Positions 54,003 through 64,000 of a stretch of DNA of 64,000 nucleotides are shown one piece after another. Source of the DNA: Agelas oroides. Taxonomy: Eukaryota > Porifera > Demospongiae > Agelasida > Agelasidae. Every line of letters begins with the position of its first letter. The stretch's first letter is position 1. The notes below the pieces were generated by a model. That model made no database searches and had not been told where the DNA came from. It saw nothing but the letters and a program-made list of their open reading frames with translations. The stretch is from assembly GCA_949130485.1 (NCBI GenBank), contig OX422185.1, forward strand, positions 4,813,928 through 4,877,927, given 5' to 3'. Position numbers and translations under genes: made by a program.

Positions 54003-56891
54003 GTACTGCCGACCTACTGCGTCAATTTCCGGAGCTGTGGTGGTTCCTACGGGATTCCAAGCCCAAGTGAGTTTGATCCATGCCCTATATTTTCTGTACT
54101 TACTGCATGGGAAAAGGAGCGGGGACGCCACTTGTACACGAGTTCTGCATAGATTCACTTGCGCGTGGTATCAGCAGTTTCAGTCCTTGGGGACCTTTAC
54201 AACATGCTTCTACTATTACAAAAGTCACCTAAGTTTTCATACCTTTGATTCCTGAATGCGTATGCCCTTTACTGAAGTCAGTGAAGGGTTGTTTTGTATG
54301 ATATGCACTCCTGTGACGCTCAACGGTAAAAAAAATGTATTTTTAATTAATTAGTACTAAATGATGTACTTTTGATGTTTGTAGTATGTTTCCAGTAGCA
54401 AAGGTTGGATATTGCTCAAGTACATGGATGGACGAGATGTCCAGTCACTAGACATTCCAAGCTGTTTGATATGACTATATAGTTTGTACAAGTTTCCAGT
54501 AAAGTCAGTGCATGACTGGGGGATTCAGTAGAACTTATGCCTCAATAACTGACTGTATATGGCTGGTCATGCATCTGGTTAGTATAGACTGTATATATAC
54601 ATGCATGTAGTAGAAAATGAAAGAGTACTATGTAGTTTATAAGACTTACTACCACTTATTTATATATACCTTGTAGGTGGCTACAGCAAGAATACTGGTT
54701 CCTGGAGTTCTGTTGCAGCAGGCACTCTTTCCTGATCTTGAATGTGCTGTTCAAATTACTTTTCATGCCTAATCAACATTATTTATGCAGGCACTGTTCA
54801 TGTCTCAGTTATTACTCACATCTAATATATGTATCATCCACTCAATGGAGGGTGGAAGTTTGTGAAGGCAAAAGCGTTTTGAAAGTAGTGTATATAGAGT
54901 AACCGTGGATTATCACTTTTCTTGTCCCCCTCCTTCTCGCTTAGTACACAGAAATTAGCACTAAGTACACATCTCTGTACTGCGCATCACAGGAAACAAA
55001 TTTTCTGCGTTTACGGCGAAGTCAAGAAGACTTGGAAAAAGTTACTGTGTGATCTGAAATCAGTACCTGGCGGGTAGTGCTGGCAGTTACTTTTGGAATA
55101 TTATATGAAGAAAAAAATTTTTGGATTGTGAACCATACTTCAACTTAGTTGCTCAGGCTGCATGTTTAAATATTGTTGCTTAACCCTCTTGCAATCCTCT
55201 TGTCCTTCCAAGCAGTACCCAGCTTTCAATTTCTGCTTGTATACCCTTCGGGCATAGATAGTAGAGAACGATATGGATTGGAAACGCAATGATTTCACGT
55301 TCCATTCGCGTTCTAATAGAGTGAGGCTACCAGAATCAACGAAAATCGCTTCTACAAGCTGTTCCTCGACCCAGGAGGTCTCACAAGACTTGAATAAAGC
55401 CTGAGTAGTGGCAGTTAATTTGCTCTAAATGAAACTCGACCAATTCTTTGCCTGTTATGCCTTTCAGAGCGGCTTGTCGGCGTTGGAAAGCTACTATTGA
55501 AAGCTACTGCTCCGTCCCTACTAGATCCACTGCTCCTTGCTAATTTCTTTTTTGGGCCCACTTCCAACTTAGACTTTCAAAAGCACGAGTTGTGCGCATG
55601 TGCACTACGTGTGATGAACTTTGACCTTTAAACACTATGCATGATTATCTCAAGGCCTACGCTCGAAGACAAGGGCTGTGCTGCACAGTAAGTATAGTAG
55701 CTATAGTTTGTAAGCAAAATAGTTTGTATTAACTAGTGAAAACAAATACCAGGCCTCAAAGAAATAGAAAGGACAACTGGTGAAGTGCATATGCAAGCTC
55801 TGTTTTGGCAAGCTGTAGTAGTGCAAATTTGCAACATTACAGCACTGGTTGAGTAGCAATAATACTTTTGAAAGCAGTGACAAAGAGCCTAGACACCTTT
55901 TGATTACTGTAGGAGCTGTAAAAACACTTCAGCTATACTCCTCCAGGAGCATGTGCACATTGCAAATTATGGTCTCTTTTTGCATTGCCTGGAGCCTTCA
56001 TGATGTGTGTAAAGAGGATCTGATGTTAAGATGTTAATAAACAACTTGTAGAAAGTAGCTTCAATATTGGAGCGCTTGTGGCACAGCACCAACAGCAACA
56101 TTGAAAATCCGCAATGCAGCTAACTTTTAACCTAATGCATGTAGCTACAAGGCACACCCTTCCACGCATGCAAAGATTATGGCTTGAGAGGCAATATAAT
56201 GTGTGAATAGCAGAAGAAAAAACTTGATCAAAAAATTCACAACACCTGGAATGTAAGGCTATCTTATAAATCGGTTACATCCCTCATGCCCGTGTTATAA
56301 CTAATACTTAAGACAGGATAAATCATGTACCCACATGCATCTGGTATGCGTTAAGCCTTGAATTGAAAAGAATTGAAAAGATCTGGTGTTCTGAGCAAGT
56401 GTATGGGGTGGAGCTTACTGCAAAGCTAGCCTTCTTGATCATCGCTTACAAAGTGCCAGCAATCCCTCTACGCTTCAGTTCTTAGTGGGCCACTCCAGCT
56501 GCATGACCTCTTAGTCACTACTGCTGTCTGTTCACTCTCCCAGCCCGAAAGAAATCCACTGCACCCTCGGGCCTCGTACTTATAAATTGACAACATACTT
56601 TGTGCCGTGTCGTGCATGCATGCCTCATTTACTTGAGAAGTATTGTGTTGTACATGCTTGTTGCCTTTGTTACTACAAAGTCATCATTTCTCCAGAGCCA
56701 TCTTCACATCTAGTTATTGCACTAGGACTAAAAGGGTGGTGATATTGCTCATTTATTTGGCATCAATAATCTTGACAACCACCTAGTAATGGGAAATAAG
56801 TGCTTTTATCATACGTCTAACTCACGCTAATGTATGGGAGTCAATGGGGAAGCCTTGCAGCTGCACGCAGTTTATAAAAAGCCGTATTTTT

Positions 56892-57000
56892 TACTGCAAG
56901 TCACGCGAGAATCCGTATCAGTACTGCGAGTCACGCGAGAATCCGTATCAGGTACTACAAGTCACGCGAGAATCCGTATCAGGTACTACAAGTCACGTGC
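56892..57000. repeat. Tandem repeat of about 30 bp, 3.5 copies
   Basis: Unit TACTACAAGTCACGCGAGAA TCCGTATCAGG with small variants (TACTGCAAG, TACTGCGAG); the last copy degenerates after CACGTGCG. Confidence 0.85.
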
Positions 57001-57047
57001 GCTGCGTCTGAACGTGCAATGAAATCGAAGGTTCGTATGATAAAATC

Positions 57048-57194
57048 ATTATCACCATAGTACCAAGCTATACCGGGAAAAATATCACTCGTTTGTTGCC
57101 GTTGGCATTGTTACTCGTGCTGCGCACTCGTAACAATACAGACGGCAACAAACTCGTGATATTTTCCGGTATAGCTTTGTACTATGGTGATAAT
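57048..57194. mobile_element. 147-bp near-perfect palindrome (foldback element)
   Basis: ATTATCACCATAGTACCAAG at the left and its inverse CTTTGTACTATGGTGATAAT at the right; the arms run through TATACCGG.AAAATATCAC and GTTTGTTGCCGT to a loop around TGCTGCGCAC. A fragment of the right arm (GATATTTTCCAGTATAGCTT…ACTATGGTGAT) occurs at 63699-63735. Confidence 0.85.
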
Positions 57195-57776
57195 TATATA
57201 ATATTTCAGTGTGCACTGTGTGTTCTGTTATAACAGATCGATCTAGAAGTGCTTGCAACTGAAAACAAAATAAAGTCAAGCAATTGTACATGATTAAGAT
57301 GAACAGACCAACTATTGTTCTCAGATACAGAGAAAGCGCACAGTTTTGACTATACGAGCTAATTTAGTCTAGCAAATCAAACTCTCTTCCGCAAAAAAAG
57401 AAGAGTTTTGTGAACTGTGCACACAACTTGTGTGTCACTGGAAATCAATTAACTGGATAGTTTAAAATGTCAATCAACACACTCTTGAAAAACCTGTTGC
57501 AAAGTTAGTCTTATCCCAGGCCCTTCTCAGGAATTGAATAGAAGATCTGGTGTTCTGAGCAAGTGTATGGGGCGGAGCTTACTGCAAAGGATGTCATAAT
57601 TGGATTTTTAAATCCAGGACTTAAGCTTTTTGATACTCAGTCTGCTGCACGGTATGATTTACAAAAGTTCGAGAGAAAGCTGTAAAGTCTCTTGGGAGAG
57701 CCAAGAACAAGCTGCGTTTTTCTTATGTTCAATTCAGTTATGTCATCGACATGTACCGTAGTGTCCCGCAAATACG

Positions 57777-57797
57777 CCCCCCCCCCCCCCCCCCCCC
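57777..57797. repeat. Poly-C tract
   Basis: About 20 C following TACCGTAGTGTCCCGCAAATACG, a motif like the end of the 38150 MITE. Confidence 0.8.
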
Positions 57798-57857
57798 GGA
57801 AGTTCAGCGATATGGCGCTTCAAACACAGCAATGGTAATCCTCAGAACATCAAAACT

Positions 57858-58235
57858 TTGCCATCTATTGATTTGCAGAACTGTGATGAAGTCACCTATG
57901 AGAAGAAAGACGATGTCCATGGTGTTTCCTACACTGATGAGAATGGTTTAGCAGGATGGACACCGGTTGTAGGTAGTAAGAAAAAACGCTACCATCTTCC
58001 AGAATTGTTCCTGTGCAGATTCCCTCCAGAAGCTCGCCTACGACATGCAAATCAAAGTGACCCTAATGACTCCAGTGGCTCTGACCAGGATCTTGATAAT
58101 CTGATTCCCAGTCATGCAGTTGCTACATTCTCTTTTGATGAAGACATGCAGCCTGGTCTCAGCATTAAAACAAGAAATACACAGCAGTGGACTCCTATTG
58201 CTGCACGAACTAGAGCAAAACTAAGAAATACTTAG
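57858..58235 (+). CDS. Possible 125-codon gene fragment, transposon-derived
   Basis: An open frame with protein-like composition: DEVTYEKKDDVHGVSYTDEN, GWTPVVGSKKKRYHLPELFL, then an acidic Ser/Asp stretch and TPIAARTRAKLRNT at the stop. Trp-Thr-Pro plus basic residues and a disordered acidic tail recall the ends of retroelement polyproteins or gag-like proteins, but I do not recognise the family. The 5' side runs into a poly-C tract, so the start is uncertain. It lies inside the 55253-59535 element and may be part of its cargo. Confidence 0.35.
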   Translation: MPSIDLQNCDEVTYEKKDDVHGVSYTDENGLAGWTPVVGSKKKRYHLPELFLCRFPPEARLRHANQSDPNDSSGSDQDLDNLIPSHAVATFSFDEDMQPGLSIKTRNTQQWTPIAARTRAKLRNT

Positions 58236-58318
58236 TAGGTACAGGGTGCATGCTCGATTAGCTCTAATAGCTATTCATGTATCCTTTGTGACTAGCACAA
58301 AAATTGCTATAGAAAAAA

Positions 58319-58597
58319 ACCCGAAGGGTGTGTAGACGTTAGTGGAAGGCGTTGTGCGTGTACGTCGACTGAGGAAAGCAGCAGGCTGAGGGCAAGCGCG
58401 TCGCTCTGTGTCAAAACAAGTCTCAGCACTCGGGCCACTACCCTCAAGGACGGAGAAACAGATGGCAAGGCTACTTGTAGGTATGTACAAGTTAACTTAT
58501 CTAAGCCGTTCAGCCCTGGTTCTGAGTCTCCTTGAGTAGCCTCGTACCCAGGCTCTTTCTCGTAGCCTTCCACTTACGTCTACACACCCTTCGTTAG
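58319..58597. mobile_element. Foldback with GAAGGGTGTGTAGACGT arms
   Basis: CCCGAAGGGTGTGTAGACGT.AGTGGAAGGC and GCCTTCCACTTACGTCTACA are inverse, 215 bases apart. The right arm overlaps the left end of the 58537 element, so one inserted into the other. Confidence 0.55.
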
Positions 58598-58843
58598 CGA
58601 TTTGGTACTTGCGAAGTCCGTAGCTGTCGGCAAAACGCCTGGGCAAACTTTACTACTCGATCGCTTGCTGTACTGGCCGCTTATTGCGTGGGCACGTTGC
58701 CATCATTACGAAACCGAGTCCACATTACGTACTAACCGACTCCACTATTTCCGGTCTGTGACGTAGAATTGGTACCAGGCCTTCTCCCGAGTTTTCTCCA
58801 CAGCTGCGAGATAAAATCTGGGAGTGGCCTGGGGACGAAGCTA
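58537..58843. mobile_element. 307-bp MULE-like MITE
   Basis: Starts TAGCCTCGTACCCAGGCTC, ends GGCCTGGGGACGAAGCTA. Flanks CTCCTTGAG / GGCCTTGAG match at 7 of 9 bases. Same family ends as 5779 and 51196. Confidence 0.68.
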
Positions 58844-59978
58844 GGCCTTGAGATAAAGTGTTTAAAGGTCAAAGTTCATCATACGTAGTGCGCATGCGCA
58901 CAACTCGCGCTTTTGAAAGCCTAAGTTGGAAGTGCGCCCAAAAAAGAAATTAGCCTGCTGCTTCCCAATGCCACGTTGCAACACATGCAGTGAGTCCAGT
59001 ATGAATTACATCTCTGAAATGAAACCTTGGGAAGCTACCGTTACTTGTAGTAACTTGTAGTCCCACAAACACTTGTACCGTGTACCGTCTACAAAACTGG
59101 ATTTCTCCCGGCTTACCATCCACTATTTTTTGCTAATGCTACGTTGCAATACAACAGCTCCAGTACAAATTATATCTCTGAAATAGAACTTTGAGAAGCT
59201 ATTGATAGTGACTTGTAGTCCCACAAAGGCTTGTTTTGCCATTCTACACGTAAAAGGCTGGATTTCTCCCGTCTTATACTGCTTATGGGGACTTGTTTTT
59301 AGCTTCGTACAATCTAACAATGCATGACAAATTGCATGATCCTACTAGCTGGTTCTGAGGTTGGTTGGTATAATGGCTACAGTCCTACAAAGGTACTGGA
59401 TACCTGTGATTTTCAATGCGTAACGCGTAACACGGATAAGATCAAAGGGCATGCCGCGTTCAGTATGGGCTTAATGGCAGATTGATCACGTGAGTTACGT
59501 GCGTTTCCAATCCATCTCCTACTCTACTATCTATGCTTCAGGGTAGGGCTCATGGCAGCCCTAGATTTAGGGGCAACAGTCGAGGTCATCCATAAAGTTT
59601 GTAGGGTTTATAGACCTTCTAATAGCAGGCTGATGGCAGTTCAGCAGTGTCGGCAATTATATAACATTTCTGGTCAATTCGTTATTGCATGTTTTATACA
59701 GCGTCCCCTGCTACACTAACAACCTATGGCATTCTACAGTAACCTATGAGTGTTACTTAGTAAGCCAAGAACTGAAGAATCCAGTATTATTACCATTTTG
59801 CATACAAACTGAGGGATATTCATATAGCCACAAAAATTGGACTGTCACAACAAAACTGCAAGACACTAAAGCGCTAGCATTGCAGACTTGATTTGTATAT
59901 GGCTGCATATAATATGTTTACAGGGCAGCAGCTGGGAAGCTTCTTTGTTATATTTATACAACTAAGGATACACGTTAC

Positions 59979-60212
59979 TCAAGGTTGAAGGTTGGCAAAG
60001 ATTGCTCCTCCCCCTTCCTGCCTCATGACAGGAGTCCAGCAGCCAGAAACTTCCAGTCTTTGACCATGGTTGAAGCGCTTCTCTGCAGGAGTCATTTGGA
60101 TGTACAGGGCTTCCATCACATACAGTAGTAGCTCTTGCCCCGTGCCATGATCCAGCACTGATGTCTCCTCCCAGTTGATAAATTGGGTGATGGTTCTCCG
60201 GCCAGTGTTGTT
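59979..60212 (-). mobile_element. Penelope-like reverse transcriptase tail remnant
   Basis: The minus strand reads an open stretch NTGRRTITQFINWEETSVLD, HGTGQELLLYVMEALYIQMT and PAEKRFNHGQRLEVSGCWTP, then a stop. The pattern 'H.I.W.....L......R..KEA..I......LNRD.G..L.' is common at the ends of reverse transcriptases with GIY-YIG domains. Only this fragment remains. Confidence 0.4.
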
Positions 60213-63174
60213 TTAGTAAATAGCTTACACTTTTAGTTTAGTTGTAGTTAGTTTTCAGATTCTAAAATAATTTCAATTTAGTTTAGTTTTAGTGTTATAG
60301 TTAACTAAACATGACTACTTTGTTGTTTTGCCTTTTTAATCAATAAGTCACTCTGTAGTCTTATAATAGTATGTAGGGCTCATATACCTCGGTTACTCAA
60401 TCTTGTAAAACTATACTGCACTTTTAAGTCTGCACTTTATATGCAGTATAGTTGTCTACAGTTGCAGTATTGTAAGTTATGCTTTTAAATCATATGCAGT
60501 GTTTGTCGTTTTCCTTTTCTCCTTACGGAGAGACTCCTTCAAGCAGTCTCTAAGGTAAGGCATCCTATAATGGATGTGTGCATGCTGGGGTCACCATTTC
60601 ATCAGAAGCCACAATGCTCTGAACCTCACTTCATAGCTTCTCCTGGACTTCCAGGTTTCTTGCCAAGTTGTACAGACACCAAGCAAGGGTGAAGCAATAG
60701 TAACATGCTCATATAAAACAATGACATTAAAGCCTTAGGGTTGGGTTCAAAGTTTGAAGTGTTGAATCAAGCTGTGCAAAGCTATCATCACCACGTATGG
60801 GGAATTCCATCTTTTAAACCATGCCATGCATACTTTCCAATTTGCTTTCTGCTTTAAAAAAAAAAAAGAAGATGACAGTGCACTCCTAACAAGTGGAAGC
60901 CTGCGGGGACCTGGTATCTCACAGAACGGCTTTGTCTCCATGGAAGGTGTTTCCAAAGACGTGGCCCCCCCTAGTCCTAGTGGTACTCATACCAGCTGGT
61001 AATCTCGCTACTGTCTTCTCTCCATGGGTGAGTGGCAGCAGGTGCTGGGCTCTGCAGGTAGACCAATACAGAGTGGTGGAGAACATGATTTGGCCTCACT
61101 TTGGCAACTCAGCCTGGTTGATCAACAACCATGTGAATTTAGTTTCTCTACTATTTTTGGGTAGTCATGTACAATGAACAAGTTTTGCATGTATACTAGC
61201 AATCCAAAGTCTCTCCATTGTACATAGTCAGAGTCATTCAGGAACTTGAATGAAACAATGGAGATTGTTTTGTATTGCAAGTCTTTAACTTTTTAGCCTC
61301 TCCACTGTACTAATTAGTAACAGTGAGGCTTTGCATTGAAACAAAACCCATGGATACTATTTCCTACACCAGTATGTACAATGGAGATTATTTTGAATTG
61401 CAAGTCTTCAACTTGTTAACCTTTAGCCTCACCCTGTACTACTTCCTGCATGAAGTAATGGGGAGACTTTGCATTGAAGCCTCACCATTGTATATAATAG
61501 TTTCTGCACAGAAGTAGTATGTACATGCATGCACACATATAATGTACCTGTATCCAGACCTTTTGCACAATTAGAGGTTTCTTTAAATCCTCTCCATTGT
61601 ACTGAAGTAATACAGAGCTTTTGCATTGAAACTCACCATTAGTTCCTGCAGGATCAAAGTAGTAGCTTTGTACAATTGAGACATTGGAAATGTGCTGAAA
61701 CCAAGTCTCTTCATTGTACATACTGCATTATACGTTTTATAGGAAGTGCACTAAAAACAGCATTGTTTGTGTATGATACATCATGATGCAGTTTATGCTA
61801 GGTAAACCAATTAACATGCAGAGGAAAGTTGGGGTCAGGGTGAAGATTGATTGATTGCTAAACCGCTGAAGAGAATACAGATCATGATGCATACACAAAC
61901 AAGAGGACAAACAATGATACTAACAACAAATCTACAGTCCATTTAGAAACTGCAAACTGATAGAAACATCCAAATTAGTAGCACGAGTCAGGCTGGATAA
62001 GCTATGGTGCATACACACACCTTAGGCAAAGGAGCTCCACCTACTAACAGTTGCTGCAGCTGACTATGAGCTGAAATTTCGAGGACTAACATAGAAGAGC
62101 GGGTGAAACAGCAATTATGCATGAGTGATTCAATGACAATGATCGAGGAGAGTTCCGACCAGAATACCAAGCAGGAGTCACAGGACACAGGAGACATTAG
62201 GAGGATCTCATGTGAGTAGGAGCTCAAGCGGGAGTAGTATCAGCAGCATGACAATGCAAACCAAGAGTCTTGGGGGTGAGGATGAAACGTTGTACGCAGT
62301 GGCTACTGCATGGGACACAATCTGAGAGCTGGCACAGGATCAAGTGCACACAACAGCTGGGTAGCAATAGATCTTGTCCCCAGACCAAAATTTTGTGCAT
62401 GCCGTACGGCCTTGTTGAAAAAATAGGCTTGGACACCTTCATTGGTAAAATTGGGGCTTAGTTGCGCCAAATGTGAATGAATTCCACATTAGTGAGTTGA
62501 ACAGTGAAATTTTTCTGATATAATAGCTCTGCATAATCTTTGGCCTGAAAGACTAAGAACACACTAAACTACCATACTTAGCACAATGAAATTGCGTAGA
62601 CAAAACCAAAGCAGATGAAGCAGCCGTTGTGTCAATCATGAGGTTGCATACCTTCTCTAATCTTATATATTGCAACAAGGTTCTCTTGTGAGGGAGCAAA
62701 CAAGGATGGTGTGTTTTTGTAGTTTGTAAGACACTCTGTCGCCACTGTTTTGGTACTAATTGCAGCTTTTGTATATCCTGGCTTGCTTGTTGGTTTGTGA
62801 AATACATTCACTGACAGTTTGTGAGCTATGGGCTTGAGGCCTGTAGATATCATGTGCCGTAGTGTTGATCCAACTTGGGGAGCTGATACATGTACCTAGA
62901 TGAGTGGCACTACACACATGCATGTGTGCATACTAGTCTCGTCCCCAGACCGCACCCTCTCACGAGGAGAAACGGTCTGGTGAACCAAGTCGAATTTCTT
63001 GGGCTAGTGCATGCTTTTGTGACAATGTAACCTAGCAACAATCAAAACATTTTGCGGCCAACCCACTCAAAAAAGGTACAGATACTCAAATGGAGATGAG
63101 CAAATAACTTTACTATTGTAAGGGAAGTGCTATGTAATAATCACCGATCTCGCCAATATGTCATTGACATTGTG

Positions 63175-63205
<31 letters not shown>

Positions 63206-63980
63206 AAGAAGCATGTTTGTTGACATGTAGACCTAGTTACACCAGGTCTTCCAAAAATTGACGGCAGTATACCGTCCACTTACAAACCAACGCCATTATT
63301 GGCTTAGTTGTCACACCTAGCGCTCGCATCAGTAGTAGCCTTTATATAGTCAGGCTTGTTCAGAACAATTATGGGTTTTGTAGATACATATTCATTGACA
63401 GTATGATTTATTCATTGACAATTGATTAGCAGTGAATCTAGTTATGCATGTTACTAGTAGTCTTGGCATTGTGGGAGCAAGCCTACATACAAAGCAAAGG
63501 GGTTTATACTATAGCTTCATGAAATAATGTGTACATGTATCGGATTGTTCAATTGCAGTTTGTCTAAACTACCACCTGTGATTCAACTCACACCACCTGT
63601 AACCAAAAAATGCATTTAATACCATGAAGCGGCAGAAATAAAGCAGTGGGATGTCTTACAGTTTGTCTTTAGCAAATTCACACAAGCATGGTTGCACTCA
63701 TGATATTTTCCAGTATAGCTTTGTACTATGGTGATGCTCATTAGCAAATTCACACAAGCATAGTTACTGTCTCAAGACATGGATAGCAGAGAAGAAAGTG
63801 CTTGGCTCAATAGTGGTGGTCTCGAACTTCACTGGTTCATATGGAGTTTGCCAACAGTTGGAGTAGGAGTAAGAGACAGTTACCATTCGGGCTTGAAAGC
63901 ACTAATAATCCTTCAACAGTTTCATCTCAACAACCCCCACTCAACAACTTCCACCTACCAAGATGTTCATGACGTAATAA
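60213..63980. other. Non-coding, repeat-rich end of window
   Basis: No gene was recognised. It holds a poly-A run at 60855-60866 and a degenerate repeat at 61200-61730 ('ctctccattgtac' and 'gaggctttgcattgaa' recur every 90-140 bases). A TAGTCTCGTCCCCAGACCG…CGGTCTGGTGAA foldback lies at 62935-62985, a (CA)n tract at 63176-63201, and the shared repeat at 63170-63450. Confidence 0.5.
63170..63450. repeat. Second copy of the (CA)n-headed dispersed repeat
   Basis: Matches 40920-41220: GTAGACCTAGTTACACCAGG, AGTAGCCTTTATATAG, CTTGTTCAGAACAATTATGG, CATATTCATTGACAG and GTGAATCTAGTTATG. Confidence 0.7.
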
Positions 63981-64000
63981 TGTAATGGAACGAGACATTC

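Larger units (their letters stand above)
52620..57850. other. Non-coding region with DNA-transposon ends
   Basis: No gene was recognised. It includes the 860-bp element at 53143-54002 and the left part of the 4.3 kb element from 55253. A tandem repeat is at 56892-57000, a near-perfect palindrome at 57048-57194 and a poly-C run at 57777-57797. Confidence 0.5.
55253..59535. mobile_element. 4.3-kb TIR element of the CATAGATAGTAGAG family
   Basis: Left CATAGATAGTAGAG…GGATTGGAAACGC, right GCGTTTCCAATCC…CTCTACTATCTATG. Further inside, an inverted pair of about 110 bp (TTTGACCTTTAAACACT… at 55550-55660 and AGTGTTTAAAGGTCAAAG… at 58850-58960) supports one long-armed element. Flanks CTTCGGG / CTTCAGG match at 6 of 7 bases. 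It could be an autonomous or composite element. It contains later insertions (58537-58843) and the open frame at 57858. Confidence 0.6.

Noticed and set aside
62935-62990. Complete MITE at the TAGTCTCGTCCCCAGACCG site.
   Set aside because: Only a hairpin-forming end is visible. I could not find the other terminus or a target duplication.

Overview
This is a stretch of animal nuclear DNA, most likely from a marine invertebrate such as a sponge; that lineage is an inference. The signs are a GT-AG spliced gene, long non-coding stretches packed with foldback transposons (MITEs), non-LTR retrotransposons, micro- and minisatellites, and selenoprotein genes with eukaryotic SECIS elements. I see no rRNA, tRNA, CRISPR array or bacterial operon.

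Left part (0.7-11.2 kb). One five-exon gene lies on the minus strand (11163 down to 769). All of its exon phases join cleanly to give a 552-residue protein. It starts with a motif like the RNMT-activating mini-protein (RAMAC/RAM, partner of the mRNA cap methyltransferase), followed by a Gly/Tyr/Arg/Trp-rich part, an RS-rich part and a long acidic/lysine-rich tail. Its introns carry MITEs and a 1.6 kb minisatellite of 34/35-bp units.

Central part (12.5-35.6 kb). This is the most interesting region. It holds a family of intronless genes whose frame is interrupted once, always at the same place, by TGA followed by x-x-Cys in a thioredoxin/peroxiredoxin-like fold. Each has a SECIS-shaped hairpin 40-110 bases after the real stop. 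I read these as selenoproteins with a Sec-x-x-Cys redox motif. Copy A is on the minus strand. B, C, D and E are head to tail on the plus strand. C is a pseudogene, and a further relic lies near 14.05 kb. B, C and D sit in tandemly duplicated segments; because the copies can be compared, many transposons are visible as insertions with target-site duplications. One is a nearly complete non-LTR retrotransposon (26.36-30.59 kb) with an open 1192-codon ORF2.

Right part (36-64 kb). This is gene-poor and repeat-rich. Two paralogous, damaged genes on the minus strand (43.6-44.7 kb and 50.0-52.6 kb) encode an unrecognised two-part, probably beta-rich protein; the second is split by a 531-bp transposon. 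The rest is MITEs, LINE and Penelope-like remnants, a 4.3 kb TIR element enclosing a possible 125-codon gene, inverted repeats, and microsatellites.

Nothing here was checked by database search. Family names rest on motifs recognised by eye.
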